From an uncultured Prevotella sp. (GTDB lineage: Bacteria; Bacteroidota; Bacteroidia; Bacteroidales; Bacteroidaceae): a stretch of 28,268 bases of DNA. Within the stretch, counting starts at the first letter, position 1. The number at the start of each line of letters is the position of its first letter. The DNA lies in assembly GCA_900539625.1 (NCBI GenBank), contig UQCW01000032.1:1-28268 (forward strand), written 5' to 3'. The notes under the pieces are model-generated. The model was not told the DNA's origin, ran no database searches, and worked only from the letters and a program-made list of their open reading frames with translations. Both the position numbers and the translations under genes were made by a program. Positions 1 through 7,200 of the stretch are shown here, piece by piece.

Positions 1-77
1 CCCTAAATATGAGCCCCTTTCAGGGGCGCTGTCGCCTCTTTACCAACCTTGATTTTTATGGAATTTTGAACACCCTA
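1..77. repeat. Type A dispersed element, partial (A0)
   Basis: The window opens inside a copy of the type A element. It shows the last hairpin (GCCCCTTTCAGGGGC, 13-27) and the inverted terminus AATTTTGAACACCCTA ending at 77. The sequence matches the right end of the copy at 26721-27065 closely and the reverse complement of the left end of the copy at 13003-13368. The other end lies outside the window, so the 9-base flank (GCTAATATC after base 77) cannot be compared. Confidence 0.85.
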
Positions 78-151
78 GCTAATATCCAGCGAGAGACACA
101 GAATTATTTTAGAAATGCTGAGCATTATTCTTTAATGCTATCCAACTAAAC

Positions 152-198
152 AAGAAACACCGGCAACAGGTCGTCAGGACTTGTTGCCGGTGTTTCTT
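152..198 (-). terminator. Intrinsic terminator after the GH95 gene, possibly bidirectional
   Basis: A perfect 17-bp inverted repeat: AAGAAACACCGGCAACA at 152-168 pairs with its complement at 182-198, around a 13-base loop. It lies 52 bases past the GH95 stop. The outer stem is A/T-rich, giving a T-rich tail on either strand. Confidence 0.75.
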
Positions 199-250
199 TT
201 ATGTTCACGGCGGATTATTCCACCTTCAAGTAAGCAATTCGGCAGTTTAT

Positions 251-2752
251 TTATTTCACCATCAAATCGCCCTGAGCATCCAAAGAGAGGATGTAGGTGT
301 GCGACTTCTTGGTGGGGAACTTGAGGGTTTTGCCACCGTAGCGCACCACGCATTCTTCTCCGCTGCCAGAGCGGACAACGGCTTTCTTCAAGCGGCCGTT
401 TTCCCAACTGAGGTCAACACCGAAGTTGCCACGGGCACGCAAACCCTTGACCGAACCAGTTGCCCAAGCATCGGGCAAAGCGGGAAGCAGGTCGAGGCAA
501 CCCACATGGCTCTGGAGCAACATTTCTGTCACGCCTGCCGTGCCACCGAAGTTTCCGTCGATCTGGAAAGGCGGATGGCTGTCCCAAAGGTTGTCGAGCG
601 TTCCGTTTTTTAGGAGGTTGCCATAAAGCACGTAAGCGTGATTACCGTCGTGCAGACGTGCCCACTGATTGAGCTTCCATCCCATGCTCCATCCCGTTGC
701 GCCGTCGCCACGATGTTCCAGTACGACGCGAGCGGCCTTTGCCAGTTCCGGTGTCGTGACAGGCGAGATGGAAGCGCCCGGATGCAAACCATAGAGGTGG
801 TTGACATGGCGGTGGTGGTCGTTGGGGTCGTCGATGTCACGACTCCACTCCATCAACTGTCCGTAGCGGCCAATCTGATAAGGCGCCAAGCGGTTGAGCA
901 CCTCCTGCCATTCGCCCACTTCCTTGCCATCAACGCCAAGCACTTTGGCGGCACGGATGGCATCGGTCAGGATGTCGCGGATGACGGCATGCGTGAAGGT
1001 CGTTCCCTCGTCGATAGGTCCGTGTTCCGGAGACGTTGAAGGAGCCGCCGTGAGCGTGCCGTCGGCACGTTTCCAAAGGAAGTCTTGAGAAAATTCCGCA
1101 CAGCCTTTGATGAGCGGATAGGCCGTTTCGCGCAAAAACTTCACGTCGCGCGTATAGTCGTAGTAGTCCCAAAGATGCGTGGCCAACCAAGAAGCGGCCA
1201 TCGGGTTATAGTTCCACGACATATCAGCACTGCTGAGCGGCGCGGTATATCCAAAAATATTGGCCGAAATGCCGGCAGCCCATCCTCTGGCGCCCCAGTA
1301 AGCTTTGGCCGTTGCGCGGCCTGGTTTTTCGAGCAGGCGGATGAAATCAGCCAGCGGTTCGGCACACTCCGAGAGGTTGGTTGAAAGCGCTGGCCAGTAG
1401 TTCATCTGGAGGTTGATGTTGTTGTGATAGTCAACGCGCCAAGGGCCGTCGACATTGTTGTGCCAGATGCCCTGCAGATTGGCCGGCAGATTGCCCGGAC
1501 GCGAAGAGGCGATGAGCAAATAGCGACCATACTGAAAATAGAGTGCTTCGAGCGTATGGTCGGCAACTCCCTTGCGATAGGCCGCCAAGCGCTGGCCCGT
1601 CGGCAAGGCCGATTCGGCAACGCCGCTTCCGAGGTCGAGTTTCACGCGGTTGTAGAGCGCACCATAGTCGGCCAAATGCGCCTTCAGCAAGCGTTTGTAG
1701 CCCTGCTTGAGGGCTTGCTTCATCCATTGTTGCGTTGTGGCCACGGGGTCAACGCCCACATAAGCTTTCGGGTCGTTGAAGTCGGGATCGTAGTTGGGCT
1801 TGTAGTCGGTGTCGGCCGTCAAGACAAACACCACTTCATCGGCGCCCTTGACGGAGAGTTCCCCATTGGCATTGCTGACCGTTCCGCCCTTGACAACGGC
1901 TTTCAGGCGTACAACGTATTCCATGCCGTTGTTGTCCAAGCGGCCCTCATAAACGATGCCGTCGTTGTCCATCGCCGTTTTCCGTCCTTCGGAAACCGGA
2001 CTCGGATTGTAGCGCAGCGTGAGGTTTTGCTTGCCACGCTCTGAGGCGGCAAACCGCACCACCATCGCGTTGGCCGGATAGGAGATAAAAGAAGAGCGCG
2101 TGAACGACACGCCATCGAGCTGATAGGAAACGGTGGCCACAGCTGAATCGAGCGAAAGCGCACGGCGGTAGCCCTTCACGCTTCCGGCGTCGTGACCGGT
2201 CTCAATCAGGAGTTCGCCGAGCGTCGTGAAACTGCCGAAGCGAAATTCTGGTTCGCCGTCGGCCTCATAAGGCACATCATTGTGGAAGTTGTCGCGTGTG
2301 AGCCGTGCCGCCTTGTCGAAATCGCCATCGGCAAACGCCTGGCGGATTTCGTGGAGCACGCGGGCTGCGGGCACATTGACATCCCAATAGTGGGCCGCGC
2401 CCTTTGCAGTGCCCTTATCTGCGCCGCGTCCGGTGCCTGGTCCGCCGCGCCAAAGGGTTTTCTCGTTGAGCGTATAGCGCTCCACTTCAACGGAGCCCAT
2501 CACGTTGGCACCGATACTGCCGTTGCCGATGGGCAGCGACTTGCCCTCCCATTCTTGGTCGGGATTGTAGGCCGAATCGCCTGCACGGACTGGCTTGTTG
2601 GCCGATGAATAACGCTCAGGATGACCGCCATACCAGATGGAGGCCCCCTTCAGGCTTGTCGGAGTGTCAAACCATACGCTCTGCGCGTGCAATCCAAACG
2701 TGCAGGCTGAGAAGAGCGTGGCTGCTGCGAAAATATATTTCTTTGGAGTCAT
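251..2752 (-). CDS. Secreted GH95 alpha-L-fucosidase (AfcA type)
   Basis: Predicted 833-residue glycoside hydrolase family 95 enzyme, expected to release alpha-1,2-linked fucose (some GH95 members act on alpha-galactosides) from host or plant glycans in the periplasm or at the cell surface. I chose the ATG at 2752 because it begins a clear signal peptide (MTPKKYIFAAATLFSACTFG, cleavage near LHA-QS); the frame stays open to a TTG at 2791 but would then run into the HIT gene. Catalytic landmarks match BbAfcA: the N-x-N pair in YHNNINLQMNYW (about residues 445/447), the acid in SPEHGP (about E576) and the aspartate in QIDGNFGGTAG (about D732). The N-terminal beta-sandwich, linker and (alpha/alpha)6 barrel are all present, so it looks full length. 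It lies 22 bases behind the HIT gene and is probably co-transcribed. No SusC/D genes flank it, so it is an orphan rather than part of a polysaccharide utilisation locus. Fucose versus galactose specificity is not settled by sequence. Confidence 0.92.
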   Translation of the reverse strand: MTPKKYIFAAATLFSACTFGLHAQSVWFDTPTSLKGASIWYGGHPERYSSANKPVRAGDSAYNPDQEWEGKSLPIGNGSIGANVMGSVEVERYTLNEKTLWRGGPGTGRGADKGTAKGAAHYWDVNVPAARVLHEIRQAFADGDFDKAARLTRDNFHNDVPYEADGEPEFRFGSFTTLGELLIETGHDAGSVKGYRRALSLDSAVATVSYQLDGVSFTRSSFISYPANAMVVRFAASERGKQNLTLRYNPSPVSEGRKTAMDNDGIVYEGRLDNNGMEYVVRLKAVVKGGTVSNANGELSVKGADEVVFVLTADTDYKPNYDPDFNDPKAYVGVDPVATTQQWMKQALKQGYKRLLKAHLADYGALYNRVKLDLGSGVAESALPTGQRLAAYRKGVADHTLEALYFQYGRYLLIASSRPGNLPANLQGIWHNNVDGPWRVDYHNNINLQMNYWPALSTNLSECAEPLADFIRLLEKPGRATAKAYWGARGWAAGISANIFGYTAPLSSADMSWNYNPMAASWLATHLWDYYDYTRDVKFLRETAYPLIKGCAEFSQDFLWKRADGTLTAAPSTSPEHGPIDEGTTFTHAVIRDILTDAIRAAKVLGVDGKEVGEWQEVLNRLAPYQIGRYGQLMEWSRDIDDPNDHHRHVNHLYGLHPGASISPVTTPELAKAARVVLEHRGDGATGWSMGWKLNQWARLHDGNHAYVLYGNLLKNGTLDNLWDSHPPFQIDGNFGGTAGVTEMLLQSHVGCLDLLPALPDAWATGSVKGLRARGNFGVDLSWENGRLKKAVVRSGSGEECVVRYGGKTLKFPTKKSHTYILSLDAQGDLMVK

Positions 2753-2774
2753 GTTCTTGAATGAAAGAGGGGGA

Positions 2775-3176
2775 TTACTTCTGTGCTTCAAACGCCTTGA
2801 GAATGCGGGCAGCCGTGTCGGCCATCACCTCTGACGAGAATTGGAGCTTTGGCTTGCGGAAATCCATATCGCCCTCCGACTGCAGAGGGATGAGATGGAT
2901 GTGGGCGTGGTTCACTTCAAGTCCGAGCACGGCCATGCCCACCTTTTTGCAAGGGAAGGCCGTTTTGATAGCTGCGGCCACTCGCTTGGCAAAGAGCGTC
3001 ATGGCAGCAAGCTCCTCGTCGGAGAGGTCGAAAATATAGTCGACCTCATGCTTGGGCACCACCAACGTGTGGCCCTGAGCAACGGGATTGATGTCAAGGA
3101 AAGCATAGAAGCGGTCGTCTTCAGCACACTTGTAAGAAGGAATTTCTCCTGCGATGATTCTTGAAAATATTGTCAT
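2775..3176 (-). CDS. HIT family nucleotide hydrolase
   Basis: A 133-residue histidine-triad protein of the HinT/Fhit superfamily, cytoplasmic, expected to hydrolyse nucleoside phosphoramidates or dinucleoside polyphosphates. The active-site signature HAHIHLIPL is at about residues 90-98, and the N-terminal FSRIIAGEIPSYKCAEDD and central QGHTLVVPKHEVD segments are typical of the family. The ATG at 3176 gives the canonical MTIFSRIIAGE start. The frame stays open further upstream, but that extension runs into the type B repeat and is not homologous to HIT proteins. The gene is followed 22 bases later by the GH95 gene, with no terminator between them. Confidence 0.93.
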   Translation of the reverse strand: MTIFSRIIAGEIPSYKCAEDDRFYAFLDINPVAQGHTLVVPKHEVDYIFDLSDEELAAMTLFAKRVAAAIKTAFPCKKVGMAVLGLEVNHAHIHLIPLQSEGDMDFRKPKLQFSSEVMADTAARILKAFEAQK

Positions 3177-3240
3177 GTCTTTTTGTTTTTGGATGGAATA
3201 AACGAGGGGATTTATATTGTTTGGGAATGCCCCTTTAAGG

Positions 3241-3600
3241 TAGGTGTTCAAAATTGAAATATTAAAGGTTAGCGGTAGCGCCCTCGCAGCGGAGATTTGC
3301 ACTGGCCCGCACTATCATCTGTTGCGGCGCCAGCATTGTAGCTCACTTTGCTCGCAAAGTGAGGGCCACGAACACGTAGCGAACATGGCCAGCGCTCTGG
3401 GGCATTACTTTGTTGGATTTTCAGCCCGTGCTTGGTCACCACAATATTCGCCCCCCTCACTTTGCGAGCAAAGTGAGCTACAGTGCTTCGCCCCAGGCCT
3501 CCGCCAAATGTCCGCGCGATGCCCCTTTCAGCGATGCCGCATTCGCTATGCTATTTGCCTCAAAATCGTGCAGAGATTTTTCTGAATTTTGAACGCCCCA
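3241..3600. mobile_element. Type B palindromic element, copy B1, with 9-base flanking repeats
   Basis: A 360-base non-coding element between murG and the HIT gene. Its ends are inverted (TAGGTGTTCAAAATT at the left; AATTTTGAACGCCCCA at the right). The flanks are CCTTTAAGG (3232-3240) and CCTTTAAGC (3601-3609), matching 8 of 9, which I read as a target-site duplication. Inside are two hairpins with 10-bp stems (CTCACTTTGC/GCAAAGTGAG) at 3342-3363 and 3456-3477; the two hairpins and their flanks are also inverted repeats of each other. The last 60 bases match the right end of type A element 13003-13368. No transposase is encoded. Confidence 0.85.
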
Positions 3601-3620
3601 CCTTTAAGCCTTGATTAATC

Positions 3621-4736
3621 TCACTTGCCCTCTGCCAGCTTGATCACCTCTCGCGCAATGACCTCTGCCGCGTTTGGCATGGCCAGTTTCTTGACGTTTT
3701 CCGACAGAGAGGCCAGTTTGGCGGCATCGTTGACGGTGTTAACGGCGAGCGGCATCAATGTGCGCGGGGCTTCAGCGTCTGCCACGAAGAGCGCGGCATC
3801 CTTTTGCACCAGTGCCATAGCGTTTTTCGTCTGGTGGTCTTCAGCGACATTGGGCGAAGGCACCAAGATGACGGGTTTGCCCAGCAAGCAAAATTCGGAG
3901 ATACTGCCAGCGCCGGCGCGGGAAATGACGAGGTCGGCAGCGGCATAGGCCACGTCCATGTTGCTGATGAAGTCCATCACCTTGAGATTCTCGGGACAGC
4001 GTTGCGCCGCAAGGCGTTCGGCGATGCTCTGGCTGTAGTATTTTCCAGTTTGCCAGACAAACTGGATGTGTTTCTGCTGGCGGATGAGGGAGAGGTTTTC
4101 CAGCACACTGTCGTTAAGCGTGCGTGCTCCCAACGAACCACCGATGAGCAAAACGGTGCGTTTAGCGGGGTCGAGTCCCATAGCGGCAATTGCCTCCTCA
4201 CGCGTGTGGTGGGCATGCAGGAGATTTTGGCGCACGGGATTTCCCGTCATCATGATGGCCTCAGCTGGGAAGAAGCGCTCCATGCCTTCATAGGCTACGC
4301 AGATGCGCTTGGCTTTCTTGGCCAGAAGTTTGTTGGTCACGCCCGCATAGGAGTTTTGCTCCTGCAGGAGCGTGGGGATGCCCATTTTCTGTGCCACGTC
4401 GAGCGTTGGGCCACTAGCGTAGCCCCCCACCCCAACCGCCACCTGCGGCCGAAATTCGCTCACGATTTTCCGCGCGAGGCGGCGGCTCTTCATGAGTTTA
4501 ATCAGAACCGACACGTTGCGCCAGAGGTGCTTGCGGTCGAAGCCTGCCACAGGAAGGCCCTTGATTTCATAGCCCGCAGCGGGAACACGCTGCATCTCCA
4601 TACGGCCTTCTGCTCCCACAAACAGGATTTCAGCCGACGGGGAGATTTCGCGTATGGCATTGGCGATGGACACGGCTGGGAAGATATGACCTCCCGTACC
4701 GCCACCGCTGATGATGATTCTTAAAGGTTCTGTCAT
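3621..4736 (-). CDS. murG: UDP-GlcNAc:lipid I N-acetylglucosaminyltransferase MurG
   Basis: A 371-residue GT28 enzyme that transfers GlcNAc from UDP-GlcNAc to undecaprenyl-PP-MurNAc-pentapeptide, making lipid II on the inner face of the membrane. All family landmarks are visible: the glycine-rich loop SGGGTGGHIFPA near the N-terminus, GVGGYASGPTLDVA, LQEQNSYAGVTN, the second-domain GGSLGA loop, SRAGAGSISE, and the nucleotide-binding PSPNVAEDHQTKNA. Length and start (ATG at 4736) are normal. Upstream on the same strand are the broken LOG gene and ridA; downstream is repeat B1. In most Bacteroidetes murG sits between ftsW and murC in the division/cell-wall cluster, so this isolated setting is unusual. 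Confidence 0.96.
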   Translation of the reverse strand: MTEPLRIIISGGGTGGHIFPAVSIANAIREISPSAEILFVGAEGRMEMQRVPAAGYEIKGLPVAGFDRKHLWRNVSVLIKLMKSRRLARKIVSEFRPQVAVGVGGYASGPTLDVAQKMGIPTLLQEQNSYAGVTNKLLAKKAKRICVAYEGMERFFPAEAIMMTGNPVRQNLLHAHHTREEAIAAMGLDPAKRTVLLIGGSLGARTLNDSVLENLSLIRQQKHIQFVWQTGKYYSQSIAERLAAQRCPENLKVMDFISNMDVAYAAADLVISRAGAGSISEFCLLGKPVILVPSPNVAEDHQTKNAMALVQKDAALFVADAEAPRTLMPLAVNTVNDAAKLASLSENVKKLAMPNAAEVIAREVIKLAEGK

Positions 4737-4752
4737 AATATGTAGGTATTTT

Positions 4753-4774
4753 AGTAATGGTGCACACCATTACT
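4753..4774. repeat. Short AGTAATGG palindrome
   Basis: A perfect palindrome (arm AGTAATGGTG, 2-base spacer, exact complement) fills most of the 40-base gap between the LOG-family pseudogene and murG. A degenerate copy lies at 24438-24457. Half-sites (TAAGTAATGG or its complement) occur near 12982, 8540 and 22297. It has no T-tract, so it is more likely a dispersed repeat than a terminator. Confidence 0.7.
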
Positions 4775-4776
4775 TA

Positions 4777-5309
4777 TTACGAGAGCAGATGCTCCAGTTC
4801 TTCTATATTGTTGGCCACGCTCAAGAGGTCTTCGCGGCGCTCCGTGATGAGCCCGTTGGCAGAGAGCGTGTCAATCATTTTGATTAGTTCGTCCCAGCAT
4901 CCGCCGGCGTTGTAGAGCACCACGCGGCGCTTGTATTTCTCGAGGGTCTTGGCGGCCAAGACGGTGAAGACCTCATCGAGCGTTCCGATGCCGCCGGGCA
5001 AAGCCACGAAGGCTTCGCTCTCGCGCATGAAGGTCGACTTGCGGTCTTGCAGGTCGGCGGTGTAGAAAACGGTGGTGGAGGCGTCGCCACGAGGTCACGG
5101 TTGACCACTGCCTGCGGCACCACCCCGATGACGCGCCCACCATTTTCGCGCACGGTGGTGGCGAGCGTTTCCATCAGTCCGGCTCTCGAACCGCCATAAA
5201 CCAAGGTGCGGCCGCTCTTGCCAATCCAGGTGGCCACGTCGATGGCGGCCTGCACATAGTTCTCAGGCAAATTGGCCTTCGACGAAAGGAAAACACAGAT
5301 TCTTTCCAT
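4777..5309 (-). pseudogene. LOG-family (TIGR00730) Rossmann-fold protein, frameshifted
   Basis: Two overlapping reading frames together make one LOG-family protein of about 177 residues, related to cytokinin riboside 5'-monophosphate phosphoribohydrolase. The N-terminal part (ATG at 5309, MERICVFLSS) carries VYGGSRAGLMETLA and VIGVVPQAVVNRDLV. The C-terminal part, in another frame, carries the catalytic PGGIGTLDE motif and runs to 4777. The shift is at about 5085-5088: reading through GTG-GC-GAC shows the expected TTVFYTADLQDRK segment in the second frame, so one base appears to be missing. The total of 533 bases is not a multiple of three. Everything else is conserved, so this is either a recent mutation or a sequence error. 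It lies between ridA and murG on the same strand. Confidence 0.85.
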
Positions 5310-5320
5310 AAATGAAAACT

Positions 5321-5361
5321 GGCAGGGCGCGGCGTTTTCGTTTCAAGCCCCGCTCCCTGCC
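5321..5361 (-). terminator. Intrinsic terminator after ridA
   Basis: The inverted repeat GGCAGGGcGCGGcg / ccCCGCtCCCTGCC, followed on the minus strand by AGTTTTCATT, lies between the ridA stop and the start of the LOG-family gene. It suggests ridA ends its own transcript, at least partly. Confidence 0.7.
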
Positions 5362-5389
5362 TTTTCTAAAGGATTACTGTTACCGACTA

Positions 5390-5767
5390 TTATTTAACAG
5401 CGATGCACTCGATTTCAACGCGGGCATTCTTCGGCAACGTCTTGACAGCGACGGCAGAACGTGCAGGCGCCACGCCGGTGAAAAATTCAGCATAGGCAGC
5501 GTTCATCTCTGCGAAGTCGGCCATATCAGCGAGGAAGACGCTGGTCTTGACCACGTTGTCCATCGTCAGTCCCACCTCGGCCAAGATATTTTTGATGTTG
5601 GTCAGCGACTGGCGGGTGAGTTCGGCCATACCGCCCTCGGCAAATTCGCCAGTGGCAGGATTGATGGGGAGCTGTCCTGATACATAAACGGTGTTTCCGG
5701 CCTCGATGGCTTGGCTATAAGGTCCGATGGCTGCGGGAGCCTGTGTGGTTGCAATTGCTTTTTTCAT
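5390..5767 (-). CDS. ridA: RidA family reactive enamine/imine deaminase
   Basis: A 125-residue YjgF/YER057c/UK114 protein of normal length. RidA hydrolyses 2-aminoacrylate and related enamine/imine intermediates made by PLP enzymes, protecting the cytoplasm from them. Visible signatures are the N-terminal APAAIGPYSQAI, the VYVSGQLPINPATGE strand, the PARSAVAV segment with the arginine that binds the substrate carboxylate, and the C-terminal VEIECIAV with the conserved glutamate. The ATG at 5767 is the only sensible start. A good promoter lies just upstream and a terminator just downstream, so it is probably monocistronic. It faces away from trhA across a shared promoter region. Confidence 0.96.
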   Translation of the reverse strand: MKKAIATTQAPAAIGPYSQAIEAGNTVYVSGQLPINPATGEFAEGGMAELTRQSLTNIKNILAEVGLTMDNVVKTSVFLADMADFAEMNAAYAEFFTGVAPARSAVAVKTLPKNARVEIECIAVK

Positions 5768-5801
5768 GTGATTGTCTGTTTAAATGTTTTGATTGCTATG
5801 G

Positions 5802-5832
5802 CAAATTTACACCAATGTGTTTAAAGCACCAA
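5802..5832 (-). promoter_or_regulatory. Bacteroidetes-type promoter for ridA
   Basis: On the minus strand, TTGG (5829-5832) is followed after 19 bases by TAAATTTG (5802-5809), a full match to the TAnnTTTG -7 box. Transcription would start near 5795, leaving a leader of about 28 bases before the ridA ATG. Confidence 0.65.
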
Positions 5833-5886
5833 GCCTTGTTTTGCTTTTTTAGGGGGACGGAGGCTGGCGGGCTACAGGTTTTTCCG

Positions 5887-5894
5887 TAAGTTTG
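5887..5894 (+). promoter_or_regulatory. Probable -7 box for trhA
   Basis: TAAGTTTG matches TAnnTTTG and lies 19 bases before the trhA ATG, implying a very short leader. No good TTTG is seen at the -33 spacing, so this rests on the -7 box and position alone. Confidence 0.4.
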
Positions 5895-5913
5895 CAGATG
5901 AAACACAAATACT

Positions 5914-6552
5914 ATGGCTATCAGAAGAAGAACCAACGAAGAAATTTTCAACACGCTGACGCACCTTTCGGGCGTGGTGTTCACACTGGCAGCGGCCTGG
6001 GCCATTCTGAGCCTGGGTTACCGCAGCAGCTGGCAGAACGCGATGGGAACGACATTTTTCACCTGCGGCATGCTCGTGATGTACGCCTGTAGCACGCTCT
6101 ACCACTGGTGGATGCCGGGCTCGCGGAAACGCCTGTGGCGCATTTTCGACCACATCAGCATCTACGTGATGATTGCAGCGTCCTACACGCCCATCTGCAT
6201 CGGCGTGGTGGGGGGCGCTTTGGGATGGACCGTGTTCGGACTGCTTTGGGGTGTCGTCGTTGCTGGCACCATCTACAAGGCGACGGCCATCGACCGCTTC
6301 CCGCGCCTTTCGCTGCTACTCTACCTCGTCATGGGCTGGAGCGTGGTGTTTGTGGCCAAACCGGTTTTTCTGTCACTCTCCACGCCAGCGTTGCTGTGCA
6401 TTCTCCTTGAGGGCTTGTTTTACACGGGCGGCACTTATTTCTTCGCCCACGACAAACGGCCGTATTTCCACGGCATCTGGCACATCTTTGTGCTCCTCGG
6501 CTCCATCAGCCACTGGGCCGCAGTGTTGATTTTCCTGATTTCTGCGGGATGA
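5914..6552 (+). CDS. trhA: PAQR/hemolysin III family membrane protein TrhA
   Basis: A 212-residue inner-membrane protein with about seven membrane segments, of the hemolysin III / YqfA / TrhA family, the bacterial branch of the PAQR proteins. Members affect membrane energetics and lipid homeostasis; the hemolysin name is historical. The zinc-site motifs are present: STLYHWW (about 60-66), the DH of RRIFDHISIYVMIAASYTP-like segment (about 79-80), and the C-terminal HGIWHIFVLLGSISHW with its two spaced histidines. The ATG at 5914 gives the usual short charged N-terminus. It is the only plus-strand gene in the window, is divergent from ridA, and converges on queG across a region with a tandem repeat and repeat B2. 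Confidence 0.93.
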   Translation: MAIRRRTNEEIFNTLTHLSGVVFTLAAAWAILSLGYRSSWQNAMGTTFFTCGMLVMYACSTLYHWWMPGSRKRLWRIFDHISIYVMIAASYTPICIGVVGGALGWTVFGLLWGVVVAGTIYKATAIDRFPRLSLLLYLVMGWSVVFVAKPVFLSLSTPALLCILLEGLFYTGGTYFFAHDKRPYFHGIWHIFVLLGSISHWAAVLIFLISAG

Positions 6553-6612
6553 GAAACGGCGGGGCTTGGGAAACGACCATGTCCCAACAAGACCCATAAG
6601 ATGTTATCTACC

Positions 6613-6699
6613 CGCGGCCGAAGGCAATGCGACTCGCGGCCGGTGGTAGCACTACTGGCGGCCGAAGGTAATGCTGCTGGCGGCCGCGAATCGATGACT
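6613..6699. repeat. Four-unit 22-base tandem repeat
   Basis: Four head-to-tail imperfect units begin at 6613, 6635, 6657 and 6679, with consensus close to GCGGCCGAAGGTAATGCTGC plus about two bases. Units 1 and 3 are most alike; the last is 21 bases. It lies 60 bases past the trhA stop, outside any convincing gene. Confidence 0.8.
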
Positions 6700-6755
6700 T
6701 CTTATTGGGAACGGCGGGAGTTATGGTTTTCACAAAAAAGCAGACTGGCAAAGGA

Positions 6756-7080
6756 TGGGGTATTCAAAATTGAAATATCAAAGGTTAGCGGTAGCGCCCT
6801 CGCAGCGGAGATTTGCGCTGGCCCGCACAATCGCTTGTTGCGGCGCCAGCATTGTAGCTCACTTTGCTCGCAAAGTGAGGGCCACGAACACGTAGCGAAC
6901 ATGGTCAGCGCTTCGGGGCATGACTTTGTTGGATTTTTAGCTCGTGCTTGGCCGCCGCAATATTCGTCCCCCTCACTTTGCGAGCAAAGTGAGCTACAGT
7001 GCTTCGCCTCAAACTTCCGCTGAATGTTCGCACATCGGCCCTTGCAGCGATGCCGCAATCGCCATGCTATTTGGCCAAAA
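6756..7080. mobile_element. Type B palindromic element, copy B2, right end altered
   Basis: Roughly 85-90% identical by eye to B1 over about 320 bases, in the same orientation. The left terminus is TGGGGTATTCAAAATT and the two CTCACTTTGC/GCAAAGTGAG hairpins are intact (6858-6879 and 6972-6993). Homology stops near 7080, where the B1-type terminus is replaced by sequence (7076-7108) closely matching the right edge of C2 at 8518-8549. No target duplication can be defined. It lies between trhA and queG with no gene inside. Confidence 0.8.
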
Positions 7081-7109
7081 TTGCGGAACTTATTCTTTCA
7101 ACATTACTA

Positions 7110-7146
7110 AAAAGCGCGGGACGGCATTATGTCGTCCCGCGCTTTT
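7110..7146 (-). terminator. Intrinsic terminator after queG
   Basis: A perfect 14-bp stem (AAAAGCGCGGGACG and its complement) around a 9-base loop, with a T-rich end on either strand. It lies 55 bases past the queG stop and could also end the convergent trhA transcript. Confidence 0.8.
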
Positions 7147-7200
7147 GCGTTGCAAACGGAAGGCGGTGTCTGAAACGTACGTCGGAATTTGGCGAAGATG

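Noticed and set aside
3177..3302. 42-residue N-terminal extension of the HIT protein
   Set aside because: It is encoded by the type B repeat; the family start MTIFSRII is at 3176.
3804..4724. 306-codon plus-strand open frame
   Set aside because: It lies antisense to murG, which has every family motif. The antisense translation looks like no known protein; it is a GC-driven shadow.
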